Shown: positions 9,441 through 17,870 of the stretch, piece after piece
Position numbering within the stretch: the stretch's first letter is position 1
Layout: every line of letters starts with the position of its first letter
NCBI RefSeq assembly: GCF_003337415.1
Contig: NZ_QPJT01000003.1
Span: 186,001 to 250,000 of the forward strand
Direction: 5' to 3'
Origin: Anaerobacterium chartisolvens
Lineage (GTDB): Bacteria > Bacillota > Clostridia > Acetivibrionales > DSM-27016
Length of the DNA stretch: 64,000 nucleotides
The notes under the pieces: generated by a model
Seen by the model: only the letters and a program-made list of their open reading frames with translations
Databases searched by the model: none
Told to the model about the DNA's origin: nothing
Made by a program: the position numbers and the translations under genes

Positions 9441-9441
9441 A

Positions 9442-10185
9442 TTATGCACTCTTCTCTGCTTCATCATGAGCCGCATACAGTGCGCTGAGGGAGGTGAAGG
9501 CGATGGTCGCGCTCTGTGAATCCTGTACGCTGTCGGCGTTTACAAACACATACTGGCTTCCGTTGCCTATTATAGGCTGTGAAATAGTCTGGTACGCGGA
9601 TGTGACAATGCTGTACTGGCTCAGTGATTTGGCACTGCCTACACCGGTAATGAAGGAAGATATGTCACCTGCCGCGTTGACAACATATACCGTTGCCTTT
9701 TGCTCTGTAAATAATACTGATATAAACTGGTTTATGTTACTGTTAATCTGCACGTTATACCAGTGTGATGCAGGTACGGTGTAATAACGGGTAAACTTGT
9801 TAAAGCTGTGAGGAGTACTGTCTGCGGGAAGAGAAATGTTGTTGATTCCCGAAGTGTTTACCGGCATCTTGACGCTTGCTATGTAGGTCTGTACCTGAGC
9901 CCCGGGCTGATTGGGAAGCACTGTAGCGGAAACTGTGGTTGTATCTGTCCCGTTAAGGAAGAAAACCGATGCCAGTCCCTGATTGCCTGTTGTACCGGGA
10001 ACATGGATGGTTTCGGGAGGATTACCGTTCCCCCATACTATGGTTACGTCAGCACCGGTGTCATTTCCTGCGCTGTTGTAAAATACCAGTCCGTAAAGCT
10101 GTCCCTTGTTCAGGACTGTGCAGGTAGCTCCCTGCCCTTCTCCTAATGTGATAAGTCTCCCGTCGTTCCAATTAATATTTGCCAT
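9442..10185 (-). CDS. Unrecognised beta-rich Ser/Thr/Asn protein
   Basis: A 247-residue protein with a clear AAAGGTGG ribosome site. I do not recognise a family. It has no signal peptide and no membrane segment, is rich in Ser, Thr, Asn, Val and Gly and nearly free of Cys, and looks all-beta. An N-terminal half (about 1-110) with a GQLYGLVFYNSAGND segment is followed by a second unit from about 125 (HSFNKFTRYYTVPASHWYN). The composition recalls secreted or spore-surface structural proteins, but nothing in the sequence settles this. It is a single-gene transcript convergent with GH94. Confidence 0.6.
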   Translation of the reverse strand: MANINWNDGRLITLGEGQGATCTVLNKGQLYGLVFYNSAGNDTGADVTIVWGNGNPPETIHVPGTTGNQGLASVFFLNGTDTTTVSATVLPNQPGAQVQTYIASVKMPVNTSGINNISLPADSTPHSFNKFTRYYTVPASHWYNVQINSNINQFISVLFTEQKATVYVVNAAGDISSFITGVGSAKSLSQYSIVTSAYQTISQPIIGNGSQYVFVNADSVQDSQSATIAFTSLSALYAAHDEAEKSA

Positions 10186-10502
10186 TTTTAAAATCCACCT
10201 TTCTTAAATTGTTTTTAAAATACTTAAATTTTTCTTCCATTGCTGATAGCTAATGAAGGACTACCAGAATGTGTCATAAATGATATCATCTACAATAATA
10301 ATATACGTCATAGTTAATGACATGTCAATAGATTCTATAAAAAAATTTTTATGGATATAAAAACAACAAATGTTTAATTATAATATATTTTTAAATAAAT
10401 ATATGGGTTTAAATTATTCATATTTATAAACAATAATGTCAATAAATATGAATAATTTAATTTTAATACATAATTAATAAGTCACTAAAAATGTATAACC
10501 TA

Positions 10503-10531
10503 TTGATAAAGTAATATTATTGTGTTAATAT
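10503..10531 (+). promoter_or_regulatory. Candidate promoter of the REC-XRE/kinase operon
   Basis: TTGATA and TAATAT are separated by 17 bases, 36 bases before the response-regulator ATG at 10567. The whole gap 10186-10566 is extremely AT-rich and holds no coding frame I can support; it should also contain the promoter of the minus-strand gene starting at 10185. Confidence 0.5.
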
Positions 10532-10566
10532 AAGATTATAATTATTTTAACGGGGGTCAGAGTTCT

Positions 10567-11187
10567 ATGGAAAACAAATTCAGAATAGCCGTAATTGATG
10601 ATGAGCAGGGAATAATAGATTCCATTGTAGCAAACCTTTCCGCAGAGTATTCTGTTGATGGCTTTCTAACTTCCAGAGAGGGAATTGAGGCTATAAAAGA
10701 GGGTAATTATGATTTGTTGATACTTGACTATTTCATAGATGGCATGAATGGAAGACAGGTTACCGAAAAAATCAGAAAAATTGACGATGAAATTTATATC
10801 ATGCTGTTAACCGGGAGAGCGGAGGAGGTCCCGGGGGTAGAAACGTTAAAGAGCATGGACATACAAATGTACTGTGAAAAGACCGCTAATTTTGAAGAAA
10901 TATTAATCATGATAGAGTCTGCCGTAAAATCTGTTGAACATGCAAGAAAGGAAGGAACCTTCGGAGTCCGGTTAAAAAGGCTCAGAAAGCTTCATTCAAT
11001 TAATCAGGAGGAGCTTGGCAAAATACTTGGTGTAGGCAGAACTGCCGTAGCTAACTGGGAGACAAATCAGACTGAACCCACCGGGGAAAACATAAAAAAG
11101 CTTGCTGAATTTTTCAAGGTAACCACAGACTATTTGCTGTGTTATAAGGCCAATTTTGCGGAAAGTCCGTATAATCCAAAAAGATAG
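10567..11187 (+). CDS. Response regulator with XRE-type DNA-binding output
   Basis: A 206-residue protein combining a receiver domain (about 5-120; acidic pair Asp11-Asp12, phosphoacceptor Asp54 in LLILDYF, Thr in MLLTGRAEE, Lys in YCEKTAN) with a C-terminal XRE/Cro-type helix-turn-helix (about 134-192; LKRLRKLHSINQEELGKILG, VANWETNQTEPT). Receiver proteins usually end in OmpR, NarL or LytTR domains, so the XRE output is unusual. It lies 17 bases before a histidine kinase, its likely partner. Targets are unknown; self-regulation of the operon is plausible. Confidence 0.85.
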   Translation: MENKFRIAVIDDEQGIIDSIVANLSAEYSVDGFLTSREGIEAIKEGNYDLLILDYFIDGMNGRQVTEKIRKIDDEIYIMLLTGRAEEVPGVETLKSMDIQMYCEKTANFEEILIMIESAVKSVEHARKEGTFGVRLKRLRKLHSINQEELGKILGVGRTAVANWETNQTEPTGENIKKLAEFFKVTTDYLLCYKANFAESPYNPKR

Positions 11188-11204
11188 GGGAGTAAGAGAG
11201 GTAT

Positions 11205-13043
11205 ATGACAGGAGCTACGGCAAGGATACTGGTATATTTATTTTCAGCCGCGGTGCTTTTGCTGCTTATCATAATGATTGAAACGCTTAAGAATAAGAAG
11301 CAGCTTCACAGAATGTGCAGTATAAGCGTAGGGCTTCTTTTCCTGTGGACGTTATTCAGGCTGTTGAATCAGGCTTCGGCTATTTTAACCGAAGACATTA
11401 TGTGGCTGTTTTTCTGCATGGGCTCTATCAGCGTATTTTTTCTCCCATCAACGTTGATTTTACTTTCGGTTTTGCTGATAAACGATAGAATACAGGGTAT
11501 AAGAACATATGTCTGGACTCTTATACCCCCTGTTGTCAGTACGCTTATGATTATTACAAACGATTTGCACGGAGTTTTTCTGATAAGACACCCCATTTAT
11601 GCTAAGGTCATTTCCTACGGCACTTACTATTACATACACTGTACGTGGCAGTTGTTTTTTGCAACAGGGGCGATAATTTATATAATCCGTTTCAGCTTAA
11701 AGTATACCGAATGTCTTTCCAAGCAGATTCTGATCGTGGTGCTTGGAATGTCTACCCCCATAGTGGTGGACTATCTTTTGTATTTAGGGTATTTTTTAAT
11801 GATGCCTTTGGAGCTGCCCGACTATGTACATACCATAAGCTATTGCTTTACTGCAATATGCATAACCTACGCAATTTACAAATATCGTTTTCTGGACATG
11901 ATTCCCATTGCAGTTAAAAGTATTGTTGACAATATAAGCGATTCTTTTATATTAATTGATTACAGAAATAATATACTTAAAATAAACAAAGCCTTTAAGT
12001 ACGAATTTGGCAAATACATAGATGAAAATGAAAATGATTTTTCTGAAATATTCAAAAATAAAATATTTGGAAATATTAATATGAAAATATCGGACGGAGT
12101 GTTAAAGGCCCGGGAGGATGCAGCCAGTGTGAAATTTGAGTATGAATTTGGTGCGGGGGGCTCCGTCAAATATTTTGATGTCGAAATCACACCTGTTTTT
12201 ATACAAAAGAGATTTATGGCAACTCTTATACTGTTTAAAAATATAACTGAGCACAAGCAGGTGCTTAAGCTTATAGAGGAAAATACAAACCAAATGGTGG
12301 AGAAGGCCAGACTTATTTCGCTTAATCAGCTTATAGGCGGAATTGCACACAACATAAAGTCTCCCCTTATGGCGTCCTCTGGAGGAATTCTTGCGATAAG
12401 CAGGCATACCCGGAGTATTGACAAGCTTTTGGAGGATCTTAATATTTATTCTCAATATCCTCAATATATCAGCGTCATAAAGGAGATGAACAAGTGGGGG
12501 GATATGATAAAAAACTATCTTATATACATATCCGACATAATAACAGCTGTAAAGGACCAGGCAACCAGCTTCAACAGCGGCGACAGAAACGTGTTTACAG
12601 TTAAAAAAATACTGGACAGGGTAAGCATATTGATGGAGTTTGAGCTGAAAAAATACCGCTGCAGGTTGAATAAAATATTGGAATTGGACAGTGAGGCGGA
12701 GATTGAGGGGGATATTACCGCTCTTACTCAGATCTTAAACAACATTATCATAAATGCAATACAGGCATATGATAATGGAGGAGAAATAGATGTGCTTGTG
12801 GAAAAGTCCGCAGGACAGGTTGTTTTTACCGTCAAGGACTATGGAAGGGGCATTGACAAGGAAATAAAGGACAGGATTTTTGATGAAATGATTACCACAA
12901 AGGGAAAAGAGGGGACAGGCTTAGGGCTTTATATAGCGAATATTGCTTTAAAGGGTCAATTCAGAGGGAATATCCGCATTGAATCCGAAAAAGGCAAGGG
13001 GACAGCGGTTCATGTATCCATCCCTCAAAAAGCTGAGCACTAA
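11205..13043 (+). CDS. Histidine kinase with 7-TM N-terminus and PAS domain
   Basis: A 612-residue sensor kinase. Residues 1-230 contain about seven membrane helices, as in the 7TM N-terminal region of some Firmicute kinases, followed by a PAS domain (about 235-350, ending ITPVFIQKRFMATLILFKNITEHK). The kinase core has the H-box GGIAHNIKSPLM with His382, the N-box LTQILNNIIINAIQAY, and the G boxes VKDYGRGID and GTGLGLYIAN. It should sense a membrane or extracellular signal and phosphorylate Asp54 of the upstream REC-XRE protein. Confidence 0.9.
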   Translation: MTGATARILVYLFSAAVLLLLIIMIETLKNKKQLHRMCSISVGLLFLWTLFRLLNQASAILTEDIMWLFFCMGSISVFFLPSTLILLSVLLINDRIQGIRTYVWTLIPPVVSTLMIITNDLHGVFLIRHPIYAKVISYGTYYYIHCTWQLFFATGAIIYIIRFSLKYTECLSKQILIVVLGMSTPIVVDYLLYLGYFLMMPLELPDYVHTISYCFTAICITYAIYKYRFLDMIPIAVKSIVDNISDSFILIDYRNNILKINKAFKYEFGKYIDENENDFSEIFKNKIFGNINMKISDGVLKAREDAASVKFEYEFGAGGSVKYFDVEITPVFIQKRFMATLILFKNITEHKQVLKLIEENTNQMVEKARLISLNQLIGGIAHNIKSPLMASSGGILAISRHTRSIDKLLEDLNIYSQYPQYISVIKEMNKWGDMIKNYLIYISDIITAVKDQATSFNSGDRNVFTVKKILDRVSILMEFELKKYRCRLNKILELDSEAEIEGDITALTQILNNIIINAIQAYDNGGEIDVLVEKSAGQVVFTVKDYGRGIDKEIKDRIFDEMITTKGKEGTGLGLYIANIALKGQFRGNIRIESEKGKGTAVHVSIPQKAEH

Positions 13044-13069
13044 ATATGTTTGCTTTTTTGACAAATTCA

Positions 13070-13098
13070 TTGCGACTTTTAAATAGATTTGGTATAAT
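13070..13098 (+). promoter_or_regulatory. Candidate promoter of the beta-trefoil gene
   Basis: TTGCGA and a perfect TATAAT are separated by 17 bases, ending 52 bases before the ATG at 13151. A TTGACA lies further upstream at 13058 but its spacing of 29 is too long. Confidence 0.5.
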
Positions 13099-13150
13099 TA
13101 TCCCTGTAAAAACTGAATTATAATACATGTAATGGGGGAGAGTGAAATAT

Positions 13151-13552
13151 ATGTCTTTTATTGGTGCAAGAGTCGCATTAAAAGCCTCTAATGGTAAATA
13201 TTTATCGATTGACGACGGAGGCGAACTAAAATTAAAGGATTGCAGTGATGACTTCGGCCCTGAGATTACATTTTTTGTACCTCTGGCAGTTGACAAAGTA
13301 TTTGTGCAGACCCATACAAGAGAATATGTCAGCTTAAAAGACACTGGGGAATTAGAACTTATACCTAATTCCAACACCATCGGACATACCGAAGCATTTG
13401 ATTTCATTTGCATAGGAGCAAACAGGGTTGCCATTAAGGGCCATACGGGAAAGTACTTAGGCTTGCATGAAACTCAGAATGATTTGCTTAGGGCAGTCAG
13501 CGATGACATAGGAGCAGAGCAAACCTTTGAGGTTATACCTGTTTTCAGGTAA
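13151..13552 (+). CDS. Fascin-like beta-trefoil protein
   Basis: A 133-residue cytoplasmic protein built from three ~40-residue repeats, each with an aromatic/hydrophobic pattern: VALKASNGKYLSIDDGGEL, VFVQTHTREYVSLKDTGEL and VAIKGHTGKYLGLHETQND. Three such repeats make one beta-trefoil of the fascin/ricin-B-like class. I start at the ATG at 13151 because GGGGGAG lies 10 bases before it; a GTG at 13142 would sit on the ribosome site. Fascin-like trefoils bind sugars or proteins; the ligand here is unknown. It is its own transcription unit. Confidence 0.75.
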   Translation: MSFIGARVALKASNGKYLSIDDGGELKLKDCSDDFGPEITFFVPLAVDKVFVQTHTREYVSLKDTGELELIPNSNTIGHTEAFDFICIGANRVAIKGHTGKYLGLHETQNDLLRAVSDDIGAEQTFEVIPVFR

Positions 13553-13567
13553 ATATCGGCAGATTAT

Positions 13568-13610
13568 ATTATAAGGGAGCAGAAGATATATTCTACTGCT
13601 CCCTTATAAT
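13568..13610 (+). terminator. Strong terminator-like hairpin
   Basis: ATTATAAGGGAGCAG and its exact complement CTGCTCCCTTATAAT form a perfect 15-bp stem around 13 bases, directly after the beta-trefoil gene. The tail is AT-rich without a long T-run. Confidence 0.65.
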
Positions 13611-13655
13611 ATGCAAATATAAATCAATAAAAGAGCGTCTTTTGAAAAGAGAAGG

Positions 13656-15038
13656 ATGGTTTTAAGAGACATGAAAAATAATAGATTTAATAGAATGAAT
13701 GTAGACATGACACAGGGGAAGCCATCCAAAATCATGACGGAATTTATGGTTCCTCTTATTATGGGAAGCATACTTCAAAACCTGTATAACGTGGCGGATA
13801 CAATTGTTGTAGGGAGGTATCTGGGAAAGGATGCCTTGGCCGCCGTAGGAAATTCATATATTCCCATGCTGCTTGTAAACGGTATTGTTATGGGAATAGC
13901 TTCAGGTATTTCAATACTAATTTCTCAATACTTTGGAGGAAAAAATACCGACAAGATAAAAAAGGCATATACCGCTGTTATTGAATTAGCTGTGGTGCTG
14001 TCTGCATTGCTGACTATAGGGAGTCTTATGAGTGCAGGGGCAATATTTAAGATGATGAATATGCCGTCTGAAATGCTGGAGCAAGGGACACTGTATTTTT
14101 CAGTTATAGCGTTAGGCTTTCCTTGTGTTGTAGTATATAATTTTTTAGCCGCTATATCCAGAGCCATTGGAAATTCCAGAATACCTTTTTATTTTCTGGT
14201 ACTCTCATGCTTTCTGAATATACTGTTTGACATATACAGCGTAATAATTTTGGGAATGGGCATTAGGGGGATTGCAATTTCGACAGTATTGGCGCAGTTA
14301 TTCAGCGGAGCCGGCATAGCTATATATTTTCTCCGAAACGGTTTATTTACATTAAAGGACTTTCAAATAAATTTCAAAATAGATGTCCAGGTAATAGCGT
14401 TAATTGTTAAATATGGGCTTACATCTATTTTTCAGAATTTTTTTTCAGGTGTGAGTATGCTTATAATACAAAGCATTATAAACACATTTAGTGTCGATGT
14501 TATTTCCGCATATGCGGCGGCATATAAAATTGAATCAATTATGACAATACCCGTTGTAAATCTTGGAACAACACTGGGGGTTTTTGTTGCCCAAAATGCC
14601 GGTGCCGGTGAGAGTAAGAGGCTTCGGGATGGACTTAAGACTTCATTTAAAATAGCAATGTTTATCACAGCGGGAGTTAATGCGGTTGTTTTTTTTGGCG
14701 GAAAAAGCCTTATGAGGGTTATCGTGAAAAATGATGAGGCGGTGGTTCTGCTGGGCTTCAAATACTTGCAGATTGTGGGGCTTTTTTATATATGCCTGGC
14801 GGCACTATACATACTGACCAATTTTTTGAGAAGCTCGGGAGAAGTCAAGTATCCCATATTCAATACTTTTTTGGAGTTAGCTGCCAGAATTATATTTGCG
14901 CTTATATTGACTGAGGCATTCGGTATCATGGGCATATTTTCCAGCAGGCCACTGAGCTTTTTAATAAGTACATTAAGCTTGACAATTCGGTATAAAATGG
15001 GTATATGGGAGCATATGGCCGTGAAAGAAAGAAAATAG
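13656..15038 (+). CDS. MATE-family multidrug/metabolite exporter
   Basis: A 460-residue MATE transporter with about twelve membrane helices in two similar halves. Typical features are IMTEFMVPLIMGSILQNLYNVADTIVVGRYLG at the start of the first half and the GIRGIAISTVLAQ segment. MATE proteins exchange Na+ or H+ for cationic drugs or metabolites across the cell membrane. The ATG at 13656 has GAAGG immediately before it; ATGs at 13671 or 13695 are alternatives, none with an ideal ribosome site. The aminotransferase downstream begins after a 140-base gap, so a shared pathway is possible but not shown. Confidence 0.88.
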   Translation: MVLRDMKNNRFNRMNVDMTQGKPSKIMTEFMVPLIMGSILQNLYNVADTIVVGRYLGKDALAAVGNSYIPMLLVNGIVMGIASGISILISQYFGGKNTDKIKKAYTAVIELAVVLSALLTIGSLMSAGAIFKMMNMPSEMLEQGTLYFSVIALGFPCVVVYNFLAAISRAIGNSRIPFYFLVLSCFLNILFDIYSVIILGMGIRGIAISTVLAQLFSGAGIAIYFLRNGLFTLKDFQINFKIDVQVIALIVKYGLTSIFQNFFSGVSMLIIQSIINTFSVDVISAYAAAYKIESIMTIPVVNLGTTLGVFVAQNAGAGESKRLRDGLKTSFKIAMFITAGVNAVVFFGGKSLMRVIVKNDEAVVLLGFKYLQIVGLFYICLAALYILTNFLRSSGEVKYPIFNTFLELAARIIFALILTEAFGIMGIFSSRPLSFLISTLSLTIRYKMGIWEHMAVKERK

Positions 15039-15178
15039 CACCATACATCAAATAATTGTCTGTATTTAGGGAATAAAAGGTTTAGAAATATAGTAATTTG
15101 AATAATAATGATGTAAATGCTTGGCATATTATGGTATAATATAACTAAAATACATGACAATAGAGGGGATGATAATTA

Positions 15179-16450
15179 GTGATTAACCCGAATTTCTTAG
15201 TGGCCAGAGAATATTACAATGAAGTATATAAGAAATACCTGTTTTTTAATTCTTTTTATGGAAAGGCATACAAGCAGGAGTTTATGGATCTTTTTTCTGC
15301 CAGTACATTTTCAAAGGTGGTTCCTCAAATACTGGCAAAAGAGGAATATGCCCAACTGCTTACTGAAGGCAATTATTATCAAAACTACCCGTCGCCGGAG
15401 GGGGATCAGGGGTTTTTAGATACATTCCGTTTATTTATAAAAAGGATATATAATTTAGATATTTCAAGGCTTGGCACAATGGTGTGCCAGGGAACCATGC
15501 AGGCTATTGATGCAGTTTCGACTATTCTTACCGGTAAAGTAGTGTTTGTTATGGATTCTACGGTAACTTTTGCAAAATCCATACCGGCTGCTAATGGGGC
15601 AAAGGTAGTATTGATTAAAACCAATAACGGACTGATTGATTTAGAGGATCTTGAGGAAAAAATATTGCAGTATGAGGAAAAGGATTGGATGTATTTATAC
15701 CTAAACTATCCCAATAATCCGACAGGCAGCCAGGTAACACTTGATGAACTGAACAAGATAGTTAGCCTGACGCAGAAATATAATTTAAGGGTTGTTCATG
15801 ATCACGACATTTGCCTGACATCTTATTCTGAGGACAGGCCGGTCATAAGCCTTTTTCATTGTGAGGCGGCTTTTAATAATTGCATAGAGATTTATACCCT
15901 ATCTAAGGAATTTGGCTTATCTGGGCTGCGCGTAGGGATAATTGTCGGAAATGAGGAGCTTGTCAATGCTATAAAATATCATAATTATGAAATGAATGTT
16001 ATGGTTCCTCTTTTTAATCAAAAGGTGGCCGAGCTGGCCATTAAAAAGATTGATCCTCCCCAAGTGAGAGAGAGAATATCCAGAAGCATGGAGACATTAG
16101 TATCGGGATTCAGAGATTTGGGCTGGAGTGATTTAAAATTTCCCCACGCGGGAATTTCGTTTTTACTGCCTGTTCCCAAGAGCTTTGAGGAGGAATACGG
16201 TAATAAATCGGGGGAATTGTTTGCCTTTCACCTGCAAAAGGATTTTGGCATCAGCGTAGGGCCGGCAGTATGCAACTGCTTTGACAAGGCCAATTATATA
16301 AGGGTGCTTTCAATGGAGTCAAAGGCGGCGTGCGAGAGGATGTTTCTGAGACTGAAGGGGAAAATATCCCCGGATATGAGACCTCCTAAGGCCCTATACA
16401 ACGAGTATGAGGAAATGTCAAAAATAAGCCGGAATTATAACATACGATAG
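15179..16450 (+). CDS. PLP-dependent class I/II aminotransferase
   Basis: A 423-residue fold-type I aminotransferase. It has the substrate-binding YLNYPNNPTG motif, VVHDHDIC where the PLP-binding Asp normally lies, and the Schiff-base segment TLSKEFGLSGLRVG with Lys243. The start is the GTG at 15179 behind GAGGGG; no ATG fits as well. It is cytoplasmic. The long N-terminal segment differs from standard aspartate/tyrosine aminotransferases and the substrate cannot be named. The downstream Gfo/Idh gene suggests a small pathway that makes or modifies an amino compound. Confidence 0.85.
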   Translation: MINPNFLVAREYYNEVYKKYLFFNSFYGKAYKQEFMDLFSASTFSKVVPQILAKEEYAQLLTEGNYYQNYPSPEGDQGFLDTFRLFIKRIYNLDISRLGTMVCQGTMQAIDAVSTILTGKVVFVMDSTVTFAKSIPAANGAKVVLIKTNNGLIDLEDLEEKILQYEEKDWMYLYLNYPNNPTGSQVTLDELNKIVSLTQKYNLRVVHDHDICLTSYSEDRPVISLFHCEAAFNNCIEIYTLSKEFGLSGLRVGIIVGNEELVNAIKYHNYEMNVMVPLFNQKVAELAIKKIDPPQVRERISRSMETLVSGFRDLGWSDLKFPHAGISFLLPVPKSFEEEYGNKSGELFAFHLQKDFGISVGPAVCNCFDKANYIRVLSMESKAACERMFLRLKGKISPDMRPPKALYNEYEEMSKISRNYNIR

Positions 16451-16488
16451 TGCGCTACATAAATTAGGATAAAAACTATCTAAAAAGA

Positions 16489-16634
16489 ATGTAAAATAAT
16501 ATCCGGAGGAATAATTTCCCCGGAATACGTGACCGCGCTACAAGTTAGGCTAATTAAATTCACAAGCGTCTTCTACAGGTATACATGCTTCTATAGTTAG
16601 AGTAGAAATTATTCTGGAGGATATTATTTTACAT
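16489..16634. repeat. 146-bp imperfect inverted repeat between aminotransferase and Gfo/Idh genes
   Basis: The outer arms ATGTAAAATAATATCC (16489-16504) and GGATATTATTTTACAT (16619-16634) are exact complements, and the pairing continues inward imperfectly (GGAATAATTT against AAATTATTC). The left arm can also form a local CCGGAGGAA/TTTCCCCGG hairpin and the right arm GGAGGAT/ATCCTCC. It could be a miniature mobile element or a structured leader of the gene at 16702; no coding frame is present. Confidence 0.6.
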
Positions 16635-16701
16635 CCTCCGTTATCCGATATGCAAAAGCCAACTATATAGATAGTGGACTGAAAAAGGGTGGAAGTGAAG
16701 A

Positions 16702-17736
16702 ATGAAAAATATTAATGTGGGTATTATTGGAGCGGGCTTGGGTCTTAGATGTATTTTCCCTAAATTCAGAGATATTGCTAATGTCAATATAGCCGGAATT
16801 TTAGCCTCAAACTATAGCCATACCCTTGAAATAGCCGACAGATACAAGCTTTCCAATGCTTGCAAAAGTGTGGAGGAGATGTGTGCAATGCCCGGTATTG
16901 ATTTGATATGTGTAGCCTCTCCCACAAAATATCATTTTGAACAAGCCTCATATGTCATTGCAAATAACATTCATATGCTGTGTGAAAAACCCCTGTGCCT
17001 GAATTTTGGACAGACACAAAGACTGATTGACTTGTTTGAAGGCACTGAAAAATTATGCCTTATAGATCTTGAGCTGAGATTCAATCCATATTTCAAGAAG
17101 GTAAAGGAGCTGATTGAGTGTACCCTTGGACGAATATACTTTATCCAGGTGCATTTTCAGTCTTCGCTGTACAGGGATGACAGCATTAAAAACACCTGGA
17201 ATTTAGATGGAAGCATGGGAGGGGGAATACGGCTTGCGATATTTCCTCACCTTTTAGATTTGCTGTTGTTTTGGCTTGGCGATAAACAGTGCATTTCTTT
17301 AAAAGGTTTTATGAGCTCTCTTGACGCTTCGAATAAAACATCAGATTTTTGCAGCGCCGACTTATGCTTTGAAAATGATATCAGCGTTCATCTTTCAGCA
17401 TCGGCGGTAGGGTTTGGGGATAAAGCCTTCAGCATAATTATAATGGGGGAGAAGGGAGTTGCCACGTTTGATTTGGATAAAAAGCTTCTTTTCAACAGTG
17501 ATGCCGTTTGCGTGGATATTCCCGATTACTATAATGAGTCGGAGTCAATATTCAGAAGCTCCTTCGGGTGCTATGCCAGAAGCATAATTGATGCAATCCG
17601 GAATGATAAAAGGAATACCTCGTTTACAACCGGTGAGGAAATGCTAAGGCTTCACAGGCTGCTGGAGGATGTCCAATTGTCAGCTGATTCGGGCAGGGAA
17701 ATAGTGTACAGGCAAGCGGAAAAAAACCTTTTTTAA
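16702..17736 (+). CDS. Gfo/Idh/MocA-family NAD(P)-dependent oxidoreductase
   Basis: A 344-residue oxidoreductase with an N-terminal Rossmann fold (NVGIIGAGLGLRCIFPKF) and the family motif CEKPLCLN, in which Lys is catalytic (about residue 97). The C-terminal alpha/beta substrate domain contains SMGGGIRLAIFPHLLDLLLF, with the GG...H layout usual for sugar or inositol dehydrogenases. It is cytoplasmic. Substrates in this family include sugars, inositol, biliverdin and amino-sugar intermediates, so none can be named here. Pairing with the upstream aminotransferase is the best functional clue. Confidence 0.87.
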   Translation: MKNINVGIIGAGLGLRCIFPKFRDIANVNIAGILASNYSHTLEIADRYKLSNACKSVEEMCAMPGIDLICVASPTKYHFEQASYVIANNIHMLCEKPLCLNFGQTQRLIDLFEGTEKLCLIDLELRFNPYFKKVKELIECTLGRIYFIQVHFQSSLYRDDSIKNTWNLDGSMGGGIRLAIFPHLLDLLLFWLGDKQCISLKGFMSSLDASNKTSDFCSADLCFENDISVHLSASAVGFGDKAFSIIIMGEKGVATFDLDKKLLFNSDAVCVDIPDYYNESESIFRSSFGCYARSIIDAIRNDKRNTSFTTGEEMLRLHRLLEDVQLSADSGREIVYRQAEKNLF

Positions 17737-17771
17737 AGTGGGAACCTCTCTATAAAATATGAAATTCGCTG

Positions 17772-17799
17772 TTGAAAAATAATCAAATTATTGTATAAT
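17772..17799 (+). promoter_or_regulatory. Candidate promoter of the vitamin B6 genes
   Basis: TTGAAA and TATAAT are separated by 16 bases, ending about 70 bases before the kinase ATG at 17871. Confidence 0.55.
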
Positions 17800-17870
17800 A
17801 TAATATTATATACAAATTTGTTAGTTAATAGTGAATTAAAGTGAACAAATACTTAGAAGAGGTGCTTTAG

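Noticed and set aside
9808..10146. 112-codon plus-strand frame
   Set aside because: It is antisense to the well-initiated gene at 9442-10185 and has no ribosome site.
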